From Mermis nigrescens (Eukaryota; Nematoda; Enoplea; Mermithida; Mermithidae): 64,000 nucleotides of DNA. Numbering within the stretch: the stretch's first letter is position 1; the number at the start of each line of letters is the position of its first letter. Below are positions 44,309 through 56,114 of this stretch, piece by piece. The stretch is taken from positions 124,001 through 188,000 of the forward strand of contig JAVLUZ010000725.1 of the NCBI GenBank assembly GCA_036768485.1, written 5' to 3'. The notes beneath the pieces were generated by a model. That model was not told the origin of the DNA. It saw only the letters and a list, made by a program, of their open reading frames with translations, and ran no database searches. Both the position numbers and the translations under genes were made by a program.

Positions 44309-44536
44309 TCACAGAAAACAGTCGCCGCACCGTGACCCAGATCCATCATCCCCTTTGTTCAAAATATGGCTTATCCAGTCCATATGAGCGGGTACAAAGG
44401 CATAATAGGAGTAATACAGATAAGTCGAATAATAGTAATAATGAGAATGCGCGAGAAAGCGTCCGTTGATGACACCAATTAATGTATTTAGTTCGGACCC
44501 ATCCAAGCTACATGCGCTGGATCCTCCGGAATCGCC
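44309..44536 (-). CDS. Protease exon 5: S195 and C-terminus
   Basis: 228 nt including stop. Acceptor TTAACGCAG|GGCGATTCC. Encodes GDSGGSSACSLDG, GVINGRFLAHS, a Tyr-rich loop (HYYYYSTYLYYSYYAF), HMDWISHIL and a short Gly/Ser/Cys tail. Confidence 0.88.
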   Translation of the reverse strand, partial: GDSGGSSACSLDGSELNTLIGVINGRFLAHSHYYYYSTYLYYSYYAFVPAHMDWISHILNKGDDGSGSRCGDCFL

Positions 44537-47500
44537 CTGCGTTAAAACGTCAGATTAAAAGTTTTGTTCTGATTGACTTTCTTGTTTGTTAAAATTTCCA
44601 AATTTAAAAATAAAAAATAAAAAATAGGAAAAAAATGTAACTTATTTAAATTTATCTTCATTAAGGACTTTACTTTTTTTACTTACTATTCCTGCCTAAT
44701 AAAGTGAAATTTCTTCTTGAACGTAGACTTATTCTTATGTCGTTGCTCTCTTTATCCTACTGTGATTAATTTAAGATCAGCTCCTCTCAAGTTTGACACC
44801 GCAAGGCTTTTCGATAAAGCTTACAATTTTACATTCGTATTTGGGTGAATGGTCATTTTTACATTAATAATCAGAAATAATCAATTGTAATCGGGATCGT
44901 ACTACTAGAGGCTATGCATCCCCGTTATTATTATAGGTGTTTCATTAAAAAGCTTCTAAAGCACACAAATTTAGAAATAGCGCCATTAAACCTTAAAAAA
45001 TTGAAGTCGTGACCTTTATTTTGTACTGACCAATCAAAAAAAATTGTCCGCTAAGTTTTGAAACACTAAAAGACTGTGATTTTACTAATAAATCCTGCAA
45101 CATTTAAATTTATTAGATTTAGGCAACGTATTTCAGCATCCGAAATTCAAGACTTGATTTTTCGAAACAAAACGTTATCTGAACATGTGGATGAATTTTA
45201 TTACATAAGAAATTTGTACTCTACCTACATGTTTCTTGGAGTTCTAATTTCTCTGTATGCTCGTGCAATGCAGAAAATCCCTCATGGTGATCAAAAATCT
45301 ATTTCAACTTCGTTTTGACAATCATTTGCGAATCTAGACGCATTTGATAATCGCAAATATACAGAGTTAGAGCGTGCTTCATAGGTAGTAGGTTTAATCC
45401 TAACATCGCGCTAATCGCGAGGTCGAATAACTACGCATAAATGATATTGTACAACCCGCGCGAATTTAGGCTTGAGTGTGGACTTAAGATCTAGCTTAAG
45501 TTCGATCTCACGCTTTAGCTCAAGCTTAAGTTTGACAACTCGATCATCTGAGGCATTGCATCAGATGATTGTGAGGTCAATAAAAAACGTTAGAGATGAT
45601 CGCGAGCTCAAGTTTAAACTCAAGCACTGCGATTTGGGCCCCAGCTAATAAGCCTTCAGCTAGACTATTGACGTTAGATTGTTTGACGATTCATATTCGT
45701 GCCAGTCCAAGTCTAAACACTGGGATGCAACTTTCGTCGCTCACTTCGAATCGTTTATATGCTGGCACTATTTCGAATACACATAAGTGAGCCTGAACCT
45801 AAGACTGAATTATAGGAAGTAAGATCTTTAGGGATATTAGGCAGGATCTCCTCGACCCCAACGATTCCTATATGAGCTAGAGTGACCAAACTTTACTAAT
45901 CCATTGCTCACTTGATATATTATGCAAAAGTTATGACTATGAGCAATAAACATACATGTAAAGTTAGGTGACTGTAGCTCATATTGAAATCGCTGGGGGA
46001 GGAATTCTTCACAAGATCCACATTCTGTTCTGGCAGTAATTCAGAGTTAAACTCAGACTTAGTTGCGTGCATTCAATAGGTGCCAGTACATAAGACTAGG
46101 CCTGAGTAGTCGGGTACAACGAGCAGAGCGAGTGAAGCGGGCAACACCAGTTGCATCATATTCCTTCAGGCATGGCTCATATCTGGCCCCATTAGCGATA
46201 TGACATCAGCAGCTTATCGCTAAAGAAGCCTGCTCAGCTTAGTAGAAACAATGAATCGTCTTAAAAACTTGTTATGTAGCAATCCACAAAATATAAATTT
46301 TTAGCCAGATAGCTCAGTGGTTAGTGTATTTGACCATCAACAGGAAGGTCCTAGGTTCAAGCTTTAGTGCCTCGAAAAGAGAATAAACAAAAAAGGTGAT
46401 ATTTGAGCATCAAAATAGCGGAAATCCCGGACGGGGGCATGCCTCGTAGGTACCCAGAAGATTGCAGGAAAAAGAAACTATTTCCGAAATTAAAGCTCTA
46501 GTCTCGCTCACTTAATTTTTTGAATTTATAGCCACGACGAAATCCAGTATTATACACCAAATAGATTAAGTCTTATGTGCATTAATCCGAGTCTTCTATG
46601 TATATAGAGCAAATTTAATTTTGCGGATAATAACTTTATTTTGTGGTTCTTTTAATATGACATGTACATGTATCTATTATTATACTCGTTTTTGTCCGTA
46701 AAAATTACACATTCTCACTTTGCTAAGCCCGGAGTAAATCTGATTGGTAGACGATTCGGACAGGACATCAGGCGTTCCTCGTAATCGAGCACTTGTTGCG
46801 ATGCATTGAAGCCTGTTTGGAAGCTGCGATCTATCTTTGTCACGAAACGGCGGTTTATCTAAACAGGATATCGGGGAATAATTGTGTGATTGTAACTAAG
46901 AATATAAAAATTTTTTAAAATCAAATGTTGGGGTGTAATTCCTTAGAATATAATGAACATAATGAGTGTTTTTCACTGCTGTTAGCTGATTCAAGTTTGA
47001 TTTTTTTACTCTGATCTTTCTTGGACAATATGAGCTTGAAGACATAGGTGGGTCGAGGAAATGCATGGGCAGGAATGAATTTCTGGGAGCTAGATAGGAC
47101 AAAAGCACCAGATACAGCACTTAGGGACCAATACATACAGGTTAATTTGAGACTAACCAATGTGGGATGAAAGCCTGCCATTTGGTTACTTTTTCATGTT
47201 TTCTTGCGATTTTCGGCCGCAAATTGCATGCCATTTTCCCCTCCTCCTCTAAAACTGACCATTAAGCCCAGCCAAAGTTTTGAGTGCTTAGATCTCTGAA
47301 GGACTATTCCGATTATCGACAGTCCACGCCCCTCAGACTCCCCTCCCTACTCTCCTTCCTGATGAAATATTTCAGCGTGGGTATGTCGCGTACACTGAAG
47401 GTCAAGAATAATGGCGAAAAGAACCTTGTTACACTGTATTTTGGCCACATTTCGCAAATCGCATTTTTATAAAAGTTATACGCAAGCTTTTATTCCGGTC

Positions 47501-50500
47501 AATATTGTTTTGTTATTTGATTAATTTATTCTCTTTATCTGAATGGTTTTTCGTGCAATTTTTATCTTTTGTGAAGCCAAATCCGCATGTGTAACACGTC
47601 GCGACAGCCAAAAACGTGCCGTATTGCATTCCTGAATTTGGCAGGCAAATGGGCAGCAGGTAAGCAGTGAACACAATTGGCCTGCTTAATTCGATCAAGG
47701 CTATGTCATTCCGTTGGGAAGCATTAACGTAGTAGCCATGCCGGTAAATATTCTTCGCATATCTCACTTCAAGATGAGGAGTGAAAACTTGCCAATCCTG
47801 ACCACCAAAAAGGAAGGCATATTGTTTCAACGCCTGTGATCTATGCAGAAAATAAAGTCAAACGCCACGCACACGACTGAAACTCGTATTCATTGAACAC
47901 ATATTGCGAAAATGAAATCAGGAGCATATAGAAATTTAAAGGCAGAATTACGAATTTTACCGAGAGGTTTCTTTTCACACAGTATTTGTGTAAAGTTTAC
48001 ACTGGAAATTATCTTCAGAACTAGAGCGTTGCAGAGGTTCATTTTTATAAGTTTTCTCAGTAACGCCAGGATTACAAATCTGACAGTAAATTTTCTTCAA
48101 ACCCAGTGTAAAGTTCACACTGAACAATAAATCTAGGTCCGGAGCATTGCAGAAAAATTGTTTAACCTATATTATTAGAATAACGAATTTCATTTTTTGA
48201 CAGCTGTCTGCTATCATTATTCGGCACGTTGCTGTATACATTTACTGATTGATTCACTCAAATCTTGCTTATTACAAGTACCTATAGTACTAGCAAAGAA
48301 AATGCTCCGATAGAACAAAAAAGGACAAATATACTTGAGATGACGGATTATTAAGGATGTGAAAAGAGGAGACTATAGTCTGTTTTATCTAACTTGAGGT
48401 TTTTTAAAAAATTTTATGTGACTACAACATTTACTTTAAAATAATACAGTAAATTTGATTTTCTACAGTATATTGAGCCATATGGAAATGTATGCTACTG
48501 TTAGTGTCTCATTACTTCATTTAGATTTCAAAGCACTTTTGTAGCCTGATTCTTGCGGATAAATTTATAGGAAAACCGCAAAGTTAAATGAAAAAGACTA
48601 TAGGAGAAAGCTGCCAATGTATTTGCCTAACGTCGCAAAATCTGCTAAAGTCAGAATTTCTCTACGCAACGCAAATGATCGAAGTATATTCTGCGGCCTC
48701 TGAAAAATGTGACCTTCAAATAATTTTCAAAGCTTAACACAAGAGTGTATAAACATATCTAAAATGTATACCTTTGCTAATTGCTTGCAAGATGAAACGC
48801 TGACTTTCTTTGTATTCCAATTGATGAAAAGTAAGTGCAATATTTTCTTTTGGTTAGTGCACACAATCGTTCCAGGCATGCACGTGTACCTATACATATA
48901 GTCTGTTTCATGTAAACTTGCTTATGCATTTTCTACTGTTTTAAACCAACAATTTCTATGATTGCGTTGAATTCATTGATGTTTGCTACATCATTCAAGT
49001 CGCTCTTAGTTTACTCCGCTTACTTTCCCATAGCTACTGCGTAGCTAAGTAGATATTTCCTGATCGTTTTTTTGGTTTCATAACTTATGTCAATCGCAGA
49101 TTACACTTCGATTTTGGCATTACTTGAAGAAAGTATAATTTTTTAGCATGTCCGCATGATTTTTGCATGCATAGGTGACTTTTTCTAGGCCCCCATCTTT
49201 TACATCCTTAATAATGTGTGTTTCCAAGTATATTCATCCTTTTTTGTTACATCGAGGCTTTTTTCCTTGCTAGTCCATGTGACAGCATAATTTATAGGAT
49301 AAAACGAGCTTGATCGTAAAAAAAGTTGTAAAGTGAAGAGAATCTAACAGTTTAAAATAAGCATTAAAGCCCGAAAAAACCGTAGCCTTTCGTATGAAAA
49401 TTTATCTTTGGCAATCAGGAGAATAGGTCCAGAAGAGATTTTCAGTCATTAAACACTAATAGAAGTTTGCAGTAAAACTTCATGTGCTTACCGATTTTTG
49501 TGTACAGCAATCATGATTATTGCTTCAATTTAAAGCGCTCCTGTAGTCGATTAAGATTATTTTGAAAAATTGTAATCCATGCACAAGATTTTATGAAATA
49601 GACTATAAGCTAGTCAATAAAATGGAATGAAAACAAATATAAAGGAATGGCAAAACAGGTTCTTTAAATTTACTTTTTATTTATTATCTTAATTATCCAC
49701 GCCGTCAGGCTTTTTTCCACACCTTACAACTTTCTCATGTCTCACTACTGTTTCTTACCTTCGCCGACCTTTCACCTCATCAGTAAAGCAATGGGCTGCA
49801 CTGATGGCCCAGACTGTGGAAGTTTCTGTCGGAGAAGTGGCTATTAAGCTGGCTCCACATATGTGAACGTTATTATGACACACCCATCCGTGCCACGGCT
49901 GGGAATAAAATCGCGTAGGAAACCCGCCCACAATCCGTTTCCGACGCTTTTTAATTGGTTCATTTATCAAATTGGTTTCTGGTTCTGTTTTTGATATGGC
50001 TAGTCCACATTTGACTGGTGGTGGCAATTTGTTGATAAAACGCGTAATAATGTTTGGCTCTGTGGAGTGCAAAATTTTTTTAAAACTTTAAACATCAACA
50101 ATCTGCTTCATCTGAGCATGGAAATTTTAATCGTTCACAGGAGCAGCTCTAAAACTGATTAGTAAGAAGTGTACATCAATGCAATTTCGCGTCATAAAAC
50201 ATCAATATTTCTGTTTTGCTTCGTAAAATATTAGGCTGCTGACTAAATTCTACAATTATGTTCCTGAAGTCTAAGAAATTTAAGCAATCACAAAAATGTC
50301 CAAAATTTTTAAATTTTTCATAAAACATGTTTCACCAAAAAGGATTTTGAATAGAAGAGACAAAGTTAAATGACGTAAACATGCTTTATCGCGTTTCAAT
50401 TGCGGATTGTACCATTTTAGCAATGTTGGGTTGGCCCCAAACACGAAAATCTAGCATTCGCGTTGCCGCGTCTTAAAATTCATCTTCTAATACGCACACA

Positions 50501-52016
50501 GATAGCTCTTGGTTATCTTATGCAAGATCAGAAGACAAAACAAATAGGAAATAGAATGATTGGGAGCTTTCTCATGCATAATGATTTAAAAATATGTGCC
50601 TATTTCAAATTGTTGTGGCGTGTCTGAGGGTCTGGCTGGACTCTGGACCATAGATGCACAGTATGGCATGGCCGATCTGGGGAGTCAGCCGGTGGGGGTC
50701 AAAAATTGAGCTTTTTCGGGCCTAAATATCCCCACAATATCAGAGCTAAAATAGCGTCAAAATTACCTTATTCCACATAGTTCCTGGTCAATTTGAAGCG
50801 CTTTTGACCAAAATTTTTAATTTATATCCATTCTTGGCATTTATTTTGCCCATTTTCTCCAGAAAATTTTTTATTTTTCAATTCTGGGTTATCTAGATCA
50901 CCCAACTCTAACCCTTACATGCATGTCTGGTCTGGCTGGACACTCCGAGAATCCGGCGGACCCCAAAATCCAGAGACCTCAGATTTGAATTTTTTATCTG
51001 TATTAGGCAATTTGGCTCCATTGGACCCCCAGAACTTGCTGCTTCCCACCGATGTAATCTACTCTAATCACTTAGCTGAAAATATAGCAAATACGAAAAG
51101 AAGCCTCTTAGGAATTGAAAATAGAATTTAGGCTGAAGTGAACTATTTATCCATCCACAGTGTAATCATGTTTGTAACCATATCTGGGCTTGGGGGGATT
51201 TGGGGAGTATGCACCCCCAGGAACCAAAATAACCCCAAGAATTTGATTTCTGAATTTTTTTATTTTTTCACATTTTTTTGATGCCAATGGATAATGCTCG
51301 ATGAAAACGTTAGAAAATGGTGTTTTTTCGCCATATAACTACTTTTAAGGCCATTTTTGACCTTTGAAAAATCTTGCAACCCCCAGAACTTTGGTGACGC
51401 CTACCTATGTTTGTGACTATCCTCGATTTTTCCCTTCTCAAGCTAACGTAGAAATTCATTGTGTGAATATTGTAGAACTTTTTAAAGTTATTCTAAGTTT
51501 AACGACGTCGATTGAAAACGACAACCTATTGGTCGCAAAATACTATCGATACAACTATTAACAATGTTAAGATAATTTGGGATAAATTATTAATTTTGAG
51601 AATAAATTAATAGAATTTATAAAAACATACATTAAACTAGACGCTTAATTAACATGATAAATCAAACTAGGAAATTAATAAGTTCGATCTTACTACGACT
51701 GCACATGAAATCGAAGTAATTCGAGTCCTTTACGATAATAACATTGAGTACATTAAAATTGCTGGAATGCAAAGTACAGGTTGAATATTTTTCGTTTTCT
51801 CCCTGAATAAAATTTCCGGCCAGGCATAGACTGATTTTGAGGCACAAAAGAACGCAGTCCTGAATGCTCCTGATTTCATGAGTGATATAAAGTGGGTCGC
51901 GTACATGAAATCCTTTTTGAATCGCGAAAAAACATGGCGCATCGATGCCCGACGATTCATATCCTAATTCTGCGATTTCATCAAAGAGCTGCTCCCACAT
52001 ATTGAAGCAGACTATC
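44309..52016 (-). CDS. PAN/apple-domain trypsin-like serine protease (five exons found)
   Basis: Secreted S1-family protease, probably made as a zymogen. Minus-strand exons 52016-51694 (PAN), 50059-49776, 47833-~47557, 46858-46719 and 44536-44309. The PAN-like region has APCFFAIQKGF, then SIQDCVLLCLKISLC and CTLHSSNF, the usual six-cysteine style. A Pro-rich linker with KCGL precedes a basic activation site KKRRKR and IVGG. Catalytic residues are H57 in SAAHCF, D102 in NDIALIEL and S195 in GDSGGS; C122 is in PICLPNSG. The C-terminal helix is HMDWISHIL. Three of the four junctions are phase-consistent; the 3' end of exon 3 lacks a GT donor. A tyrosine-rich loop precedes the last helix. The signal-peptide exon was not found upstream of 52016. 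Confidence 0.85.
45123..45254 (+). CDS. Candidate exon, possibly sterol O-acyltransferase (MBOAT) family
   Basis: Lies in a protease intron on the opposite strand. Acceptor TTAGATTTAG|GCAACG, donor TTCTCT|GTATGC. The encoded piece includes IFRNKTLSEHVDEFYYIRNL and YSTYMFLGVLIS, which resembles the start of the SOAT membrane domain (R-x-S-L-L...hIRTIYHMFIALL). No companion exons were found downstream, so it may be a stray exon, a distant-exon gene or chance. Confidence 0.25.
45260..46300. other. Protease intron, unassigned, with CTTAAG-rich segment
   Basis: 45460-45620 is rich in CTTAAG/GCTTAA and CTCAAG words (GACTTAAGATCTAGCTTAAG), similar in style to the subterminal regions of element G. 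No gene recognised. Confidence 0.4.
46304..46375 (+). repeat. tRNA-like sequence (probable SINE head)
   Basis: TAGCTCAGTGGTTAGTG matches an RNA polymerase III A box and AGGTTCAAGCT a B box, 43 bp apart. No cloverleaf forms: the acceptor and T stems do not pair. A tRNA-derived SINE or tRNA relic is more likely than a working tRNA. Confidence 0.4.
46719..46858 (-). CDS. Protease exon 4
   Basis: 140 nt. Acceptor CCTGTTTAG|ATAAAC, donor AGCAAA|GTGAGA. Two leading bases, then KPPFRDKDRSQLPNRLQC and IATSARLRGTPDV...NQIYSGLSK, ending phase 0 so that it joins GDSGGS. The other open frame ends in TGA and gives a wrong phase. Moderate divergence from typical trypsins. Confidence 0.7.
47557..47833 (-). 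CDS. Protease exon 3: D102 region (3' border uncertain)
   Basis: Acceptor AGATCACAG|GCGTTG, phase 0. Encodes ALKQYAFLFGGQDW, NDIALIELSRPIVFTAYLL, PICLPNSG and CYTCGFGFT. No GT follows before the stop at 47513. The next exon needs one leading base; a weak GC site (AATT|GCACGA, ending at 47557) would supply it. The right-hand start is firm, the left border is not. Confidence 0.75.
47900..48150 (+). repeat. Satellite-like repeat, block 4
   Basis: Contains GTGTAAAGTTTACACTG twice, with the AGAGCGTTGCAGAGG and AGGATTACAAATCTGA words shared with 14105-14235. Confidence 0.6.
48285..49285 (+). mobile_element. Foldback element F, copy B
   Basis: Left arm 48285-48715 starts ACTAGCAAAGAAAATGCTCC; right arm 49085-49285 ends with its inverse (TTTTTCCTTGCTAGT). 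Shared arm words include CAAATATACTTGAGA and ATCGAAGTATATTCTGC. A family-M-ended MITE (48373-48605) sits in the left arm. The satellite block 47900-48150 abuts it, as with copy A. Confidence 0.7.
48373..48605 (+). mobile_element. MITE with family-M ends, nested in the foldback arm
   Basis: Begins TATAGTCTGTTTTATC and ends AAAAGACTATAG. The arm sequence is continuous when it is removed (GAGGAGAC | GAGAAAGCTGCC). Confidence 0.65.
49290..49770. other. Protease intron between foldback B and exon 2
   Basis: Ends of a further family-M-like element may occur at about 49595-49610 (GAAATAGACTATAAG). Nothing else recognised. Confidence 0.35.
49776..50059 (-). CDS. Protease exon 2: linker, activation site and H57
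   Basis: 284 nt. Acceptor CACTCCACAG|AGCC, donor GATGAG|GTGAAA. Encodes PPPVKCGLAISK, the basic KKRRKR|IVGGFPTRF, CHNNVHICGASLIA and AISAAHCFTDE; phase 0 at its end. Confidence 0.88.
50585..50950 (+). repeat. Family-C interspersed repeat, long copy 2
   Basis: Collinear with 16145-16480 (GATGCACAGTATGGCATGG, GGTCAATTTGAAGCGC, CATGCATGTCTGG). It lies in the protease intron between the PAN exon and exon 2. Confidence 0.55.
51179..51409 (+). mobile_element. Family-A short element, copy 7
   Basis: CATATCTGGGCTTGGGG at the left, GAGTATGCACCCCCAGG, the core, and GACGCCTACCTATG at the right. Confidence 0.7.
51694..52016 (-). CDS. Protease exon 1 found: PAN/apple-like domain
   Basis: 323 nt. Acceptor AATTTCACAG|GATAGT, donor CGTA|GTAAGA, ending phase 1, which fits the AG|-starting next exon. 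Cysteines in DAPCFF, IQDCVLLCLK, SLCLAG, STCTLH and DFMCS support a PAN fold. An upstream exon must exist. Confidence 0.75.
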
Positions 52017-52019
52017 CTG

Positions 52020-52900
52020 TGAAATTCGTGATTACACACGGATTTTACTGAAGCACAAAATATTTAAATTGATAATTTTACTTGGCTTTTGCTTTTCCTT
52101 CGAATCAAAAATTTATGTTTTCATCCTGATCTTTTAAATTCGATACTTGATTAATTAAGAATATTTGTAGGTAGGTACTTATTTTTCTTCATTTTCCACT
52201 TTCGATTTAAACCTTATAAATGATCTCAAGCTATTTTGAAGTCACATACTGTAATACGCGATCGAGTTTTTTTGCGAAGATTTGCTCCATGGAGTAGCTT
52301 TAGAGCTACTTATATCGCCGCGAGCAATTTTAGCATGGAACGATTAACGAGGCATAAAAATTTTTTCAAGATATTTTCAAGAAAGTCACTAACTCATTAA
52401 CGTTTACCTAATGCAATTCGTATAGCATTCTCTGATTGAAATAGTTGAACTGCTTATAAATTAATGTTGAATTATATTCAATCGCAATCGTGATAACACT
52501 TCTTTAAGCATCGCGCAGAAGTGATTTCAGCATATATAATTAAATTAAAATGCGTAAAAATCAATAAAATGGGCAATTTATTGCTTGTCTGATAAATACG
52601 CAATAAATTCATATGTACGTCAGTGCCTAAACTTGCAATTCGAAGAATTTAGTATACAGCTTCATTTAGGATCCCAATGAAAGCCGTATTTCTTTCCATC
52701 TTTGATCTACATTTTTTCCTTTCTGTCAATTACAGTCTAAGATAACAAAAATGACAGCGTGTTTTTTAAGCTTTAAATCAGTCAAGAACATTGAAAATAA
52801 GAAAGTTAAACAGTATAGCAGGGAACTTCACAGAAAGCGCACGAAGTAAATTCTAATGAAAAGCTGCGAGCCTTTTTAACGCTCGAAATCAGTGAACACT
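52020..52900. other. Upstream of the PAN exon, no exon found
   Basis: A signal-peptide exon for the protease should lie at or beyond this region, but none was recognised. AT-rich. Confidence 0.4.
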
Positions 52901-52901
52901 T

Positions 52902-53066
52902 TACAGTCTGTCTCACACAACTTCGGTCATAAATTTTAAATATATCTGAGACAAAAAGCTAACAGATTGCAATTAAAGCATTGATCTGATATATAAGTAT
53001 CGTAATCCTCGGTTATTGTCGATAAAAATTCTTGAAATTTTCGCACGAAGTTGAAACAAACCATAG
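52902..53066 (+). mobile_element. Family-M MITE, copy 3
   Basis: Begins TACAGTCTGTCTCACACAAC; interior GCATTGATCTGATATATAAG matches copy 1. The right end is degraded (TTGAAACAAACCATAG). Confidence 0.7.
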
Positions 53067-53287
53067 TTGCATGATTTTTTGAAATGTTGCAATCTGCGGA
53101 TTTTTTGAATTGAATTGAACAAAATACAAAATGTGAAATCGAAACATTTTAATCAATCGAAGCTATTGTTTAAAACTAGTAGAGCAAAGTAAAGAAAATC
53201 CATTGCTAAGTATCTCCGGATTTAGCCTATATCAGTTTAATAATACACAAATAAAATAATTTTGTTTTCGATATGTAGGTATATACA

Positions 53288-53520
53288 AACGGACACATGA
53301 CATAAGGATGCTCGGCAAACAAGCCGTTTCTCGCTAAATTTATTCGATTAAAACAGGTGATATCTCGAAAAATAAAGTTGTTAAATACACGAGAAATGGA
53401 AGAATAAAGTTAAACGTTTACCTATAAACAATCATTATTAGTTTTTCCAGAAGAAAAAAATAAATGGGGAATTTAAACAGTTAAAATATCATTGCTGAAA
53501 AGGTAAAGAGCGTAGATAAC
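53288..53520 (+). repeat. Family-D interspersed repeat, copy 2
   Basis: Ordered similarity to 41820-42050 (GGACACATGA, GATGCTCGGCAAACAAGC, AAAACAGGTGATAT, AATACACGAGAAATGG). Diverged. Confidence 0.35.
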
Positions 53521-56110
53521 TTGTTAATTATTCTTAGAGACGTATGTACAGGGCTGTTTCACGGTAACGTCCAAAAATTGTCCTATCCATCCCAAAGGTC
53601 TACTGTCCCAACAATTCAATAAGTCAGGGAGTTGACTTTTTTTGGCCTAAACACTTAAATTTAGCTCCATAAAATTAGGCCCTGATGTTGACCTATGTAA
53701 ATATGCTTAATTCCTGAAGTCTGCTCAATAATTGAAGTGTCGTTTTCTGAATAGCTCTTTATAATATTGACTGACACGCTACCACAATTTTAAACAACGA
53801 ATTCTAAGATTTCTATTCTGCGATGATAAAGATTTTAATGTCAGCTTCACATTTGGTAAAAATAGCTTTATGAATTGTGTGTCTATTACCAGACAATGAT
53901 AATTTTTTTCTCATAGAAGTAATTGTTGATGTCTCATACTGTGAACACAAAGTGACAGAACTAAGATGGAATGTTTTCCTCAAAAATGTGTCAGGTTCGA
54001 AGTGCAACGCTTTCCTCTTATCTATTGATATACGCCTAATCTAAGGGGCCTGGAAGTTGGGGTCATCCCTTCTATGGGATGAATCGATAGGTTAACGCTT
54101 CAACTTTTACTTACAATATGTACATGTTCGAAAATTGTACAAAAAAGGATATTCAAGCGAAAATTGAAATAATGAACAAATAAGTTGATAAGCATTATAA
54201 ACGAGAGAGATTAGACGTTGCTAAAATCTATGACAACGACACTAAGATACTAAGCCTCCAGATAGAAAATCAGAGTATCAGCTTAAAAGTCTGAGCTCAG
54301 GGCATCAGCAGTAAAGGCTGAGCTACATGTTCAGGGCATCAGCACCGAACGCTGGTGCTGATGGCGTCAGCAGTGAAGGCTAAAGCACGCACTATGGTGT
54401 CAACAAATCACAAGCTGAGCAATTTTTCTTAGATCTTTCCGGTTTTATACTGCGCTGTGTCTGGCATTTTGGCCAGAGGCTCGTTAAATGTACTTTGTCT
54501 TGAGCGCTTAATTCGGACATTTTTGCTATCCTTTACATGCGTATATAGCTTGCCAAGCATGCATTTTATTTGAATTGCTGACCCTTTGACTGCGCCGCTT
54601 TCTGCCATTGTGAACTTACATGGTCTTTACGCTACCTTGTGTTCCCTTTCTCACCTTTTGCCCTTTTTGAGCTTATATGCATCTTGACGTGTGTTAATCC
54701 GGAAAAATCCGGTTCTTATTGCCCTTGGGGCTTCCGAAAATCCCCGAACTCCTGGGCGCGTGTCAGTTTAATCGGTCTTAACTTTTTATTGGGAAAAAGT
54801 ATTAATTGGTCGTTATTTTTATGACTTTTTTGTGGCAAAAGAAGCATATCATTCTGAAACATATTAGTTTATGCTGCGGCATATTTTATCATGTATTTAA
54901 ACGCATAAAAGAACATAACGCTTAAATGCGCATCTTCTATATCTCAGTACCGCTGTCACAGATCATTCGCATCATCCATATAATATTTATATAATGACAC
55001 ATTCGCGCTATAACTTCAAATATATTTTATATTAATATGCCTAAACATTTAAATCGTATTATTAAATATAATATATCAAAGGATAATTCGCATTCATTGC
55101 ATAAATAAAAAGGAGGAAGCTGTACAGATTTGGCTCCATCTTGACAAGTGCTTGACGTTGCCCAGAAAGTGTGGCACACCCAAATTGTAACACAATTTCA
55201 TCATATATATCAGTGATTGTTTTGGCCAAGAAAAGTTGAATGTTTTACCCCCAAGGTGGGCTGACCCTAGATATCGGTTACGCGGTTCATCTATGCTGCT
55301 GGCCAGTGGCTTTGATGTAGGTGGTAAATACTAGTAAACCCGAGAGATATCATCTTACTTCTCCACATAAGACTTAGTTCAAGTGCTAGATCTCTTATAA
55401 GACTTCTATCATTTTTCTTACTAGAGATCTAAGACTGTAAGTGAATTGGTCGGCTAACTACTTGCATTTTTCTCACTTCATTGTTTGATCCATCACCAGG
55501 TACGATAGAAGCAAATTTTGTTCGATATTAAGTAAACGAAGAATTCTGACGTGAAATATAGGCTTGTACATACTTAGTCTATTTCTTCGCATTAGAAGCA
55601 TGCTTATCGCTCTTATTGATTAAAAGTTTCTAATTAAGAATTTCTATTTATCAACTTAGCTGCGACACTTCGTGTTGTATCAATCTACATATTTTATGTG
55701 ATATCGACGAATATGCGCATATGTCAAAGAAAAATATGCTTCAAAAAAGGCATCACATTTTAAGATGATTGATGCAAAGAAAATTAAGCAAAGTTCAGTG
55801 ACGGATTTAAGATCTTCTGAACGCTTAGGGTTAGGGGTAGTTTGACGTTTTCTTCCGAGAATCAAGCAGGTTCCTCCAGACCCCCTAGAATATAAATTTT
55901 CGGCGTGTTTTTTGTGATTTCTGCCAGCTTTACCCTTTTAGACATCTATAATTTGATTGCTGCTTAATTATAGATATTACCCCCAATTTTTTCTAGTACT
56001 GTCATAAATCGCTTGATTATGCGCGAAATAAACGTTTTTTCATCATGTTCTTGTGAAGAGAACTCTTTATGGTGTATAAAAATTCGGCATTCTCTGAATA
56101 TTCTTCAAGA
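53521..56110. other. Intergenic stretch, nothing firm
   Basis: 54290-54395 contains repeated GGCATCAGCA units and a perfect 7-bp hairpin (CAGCACC/GGTGCTG at 54340-54360). No gene was recognised; frames at 53813-54007, 54639-54824 and 55680-55865 have no family resemblance. Confidence 0.4.
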
Positions 56111-56114
56111 AGAA

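Noticed and set aside
46304..46375. Functional tRNA gene
   Set aside because: A and B boxes are good, but acceptor, D and T stems do not pair.
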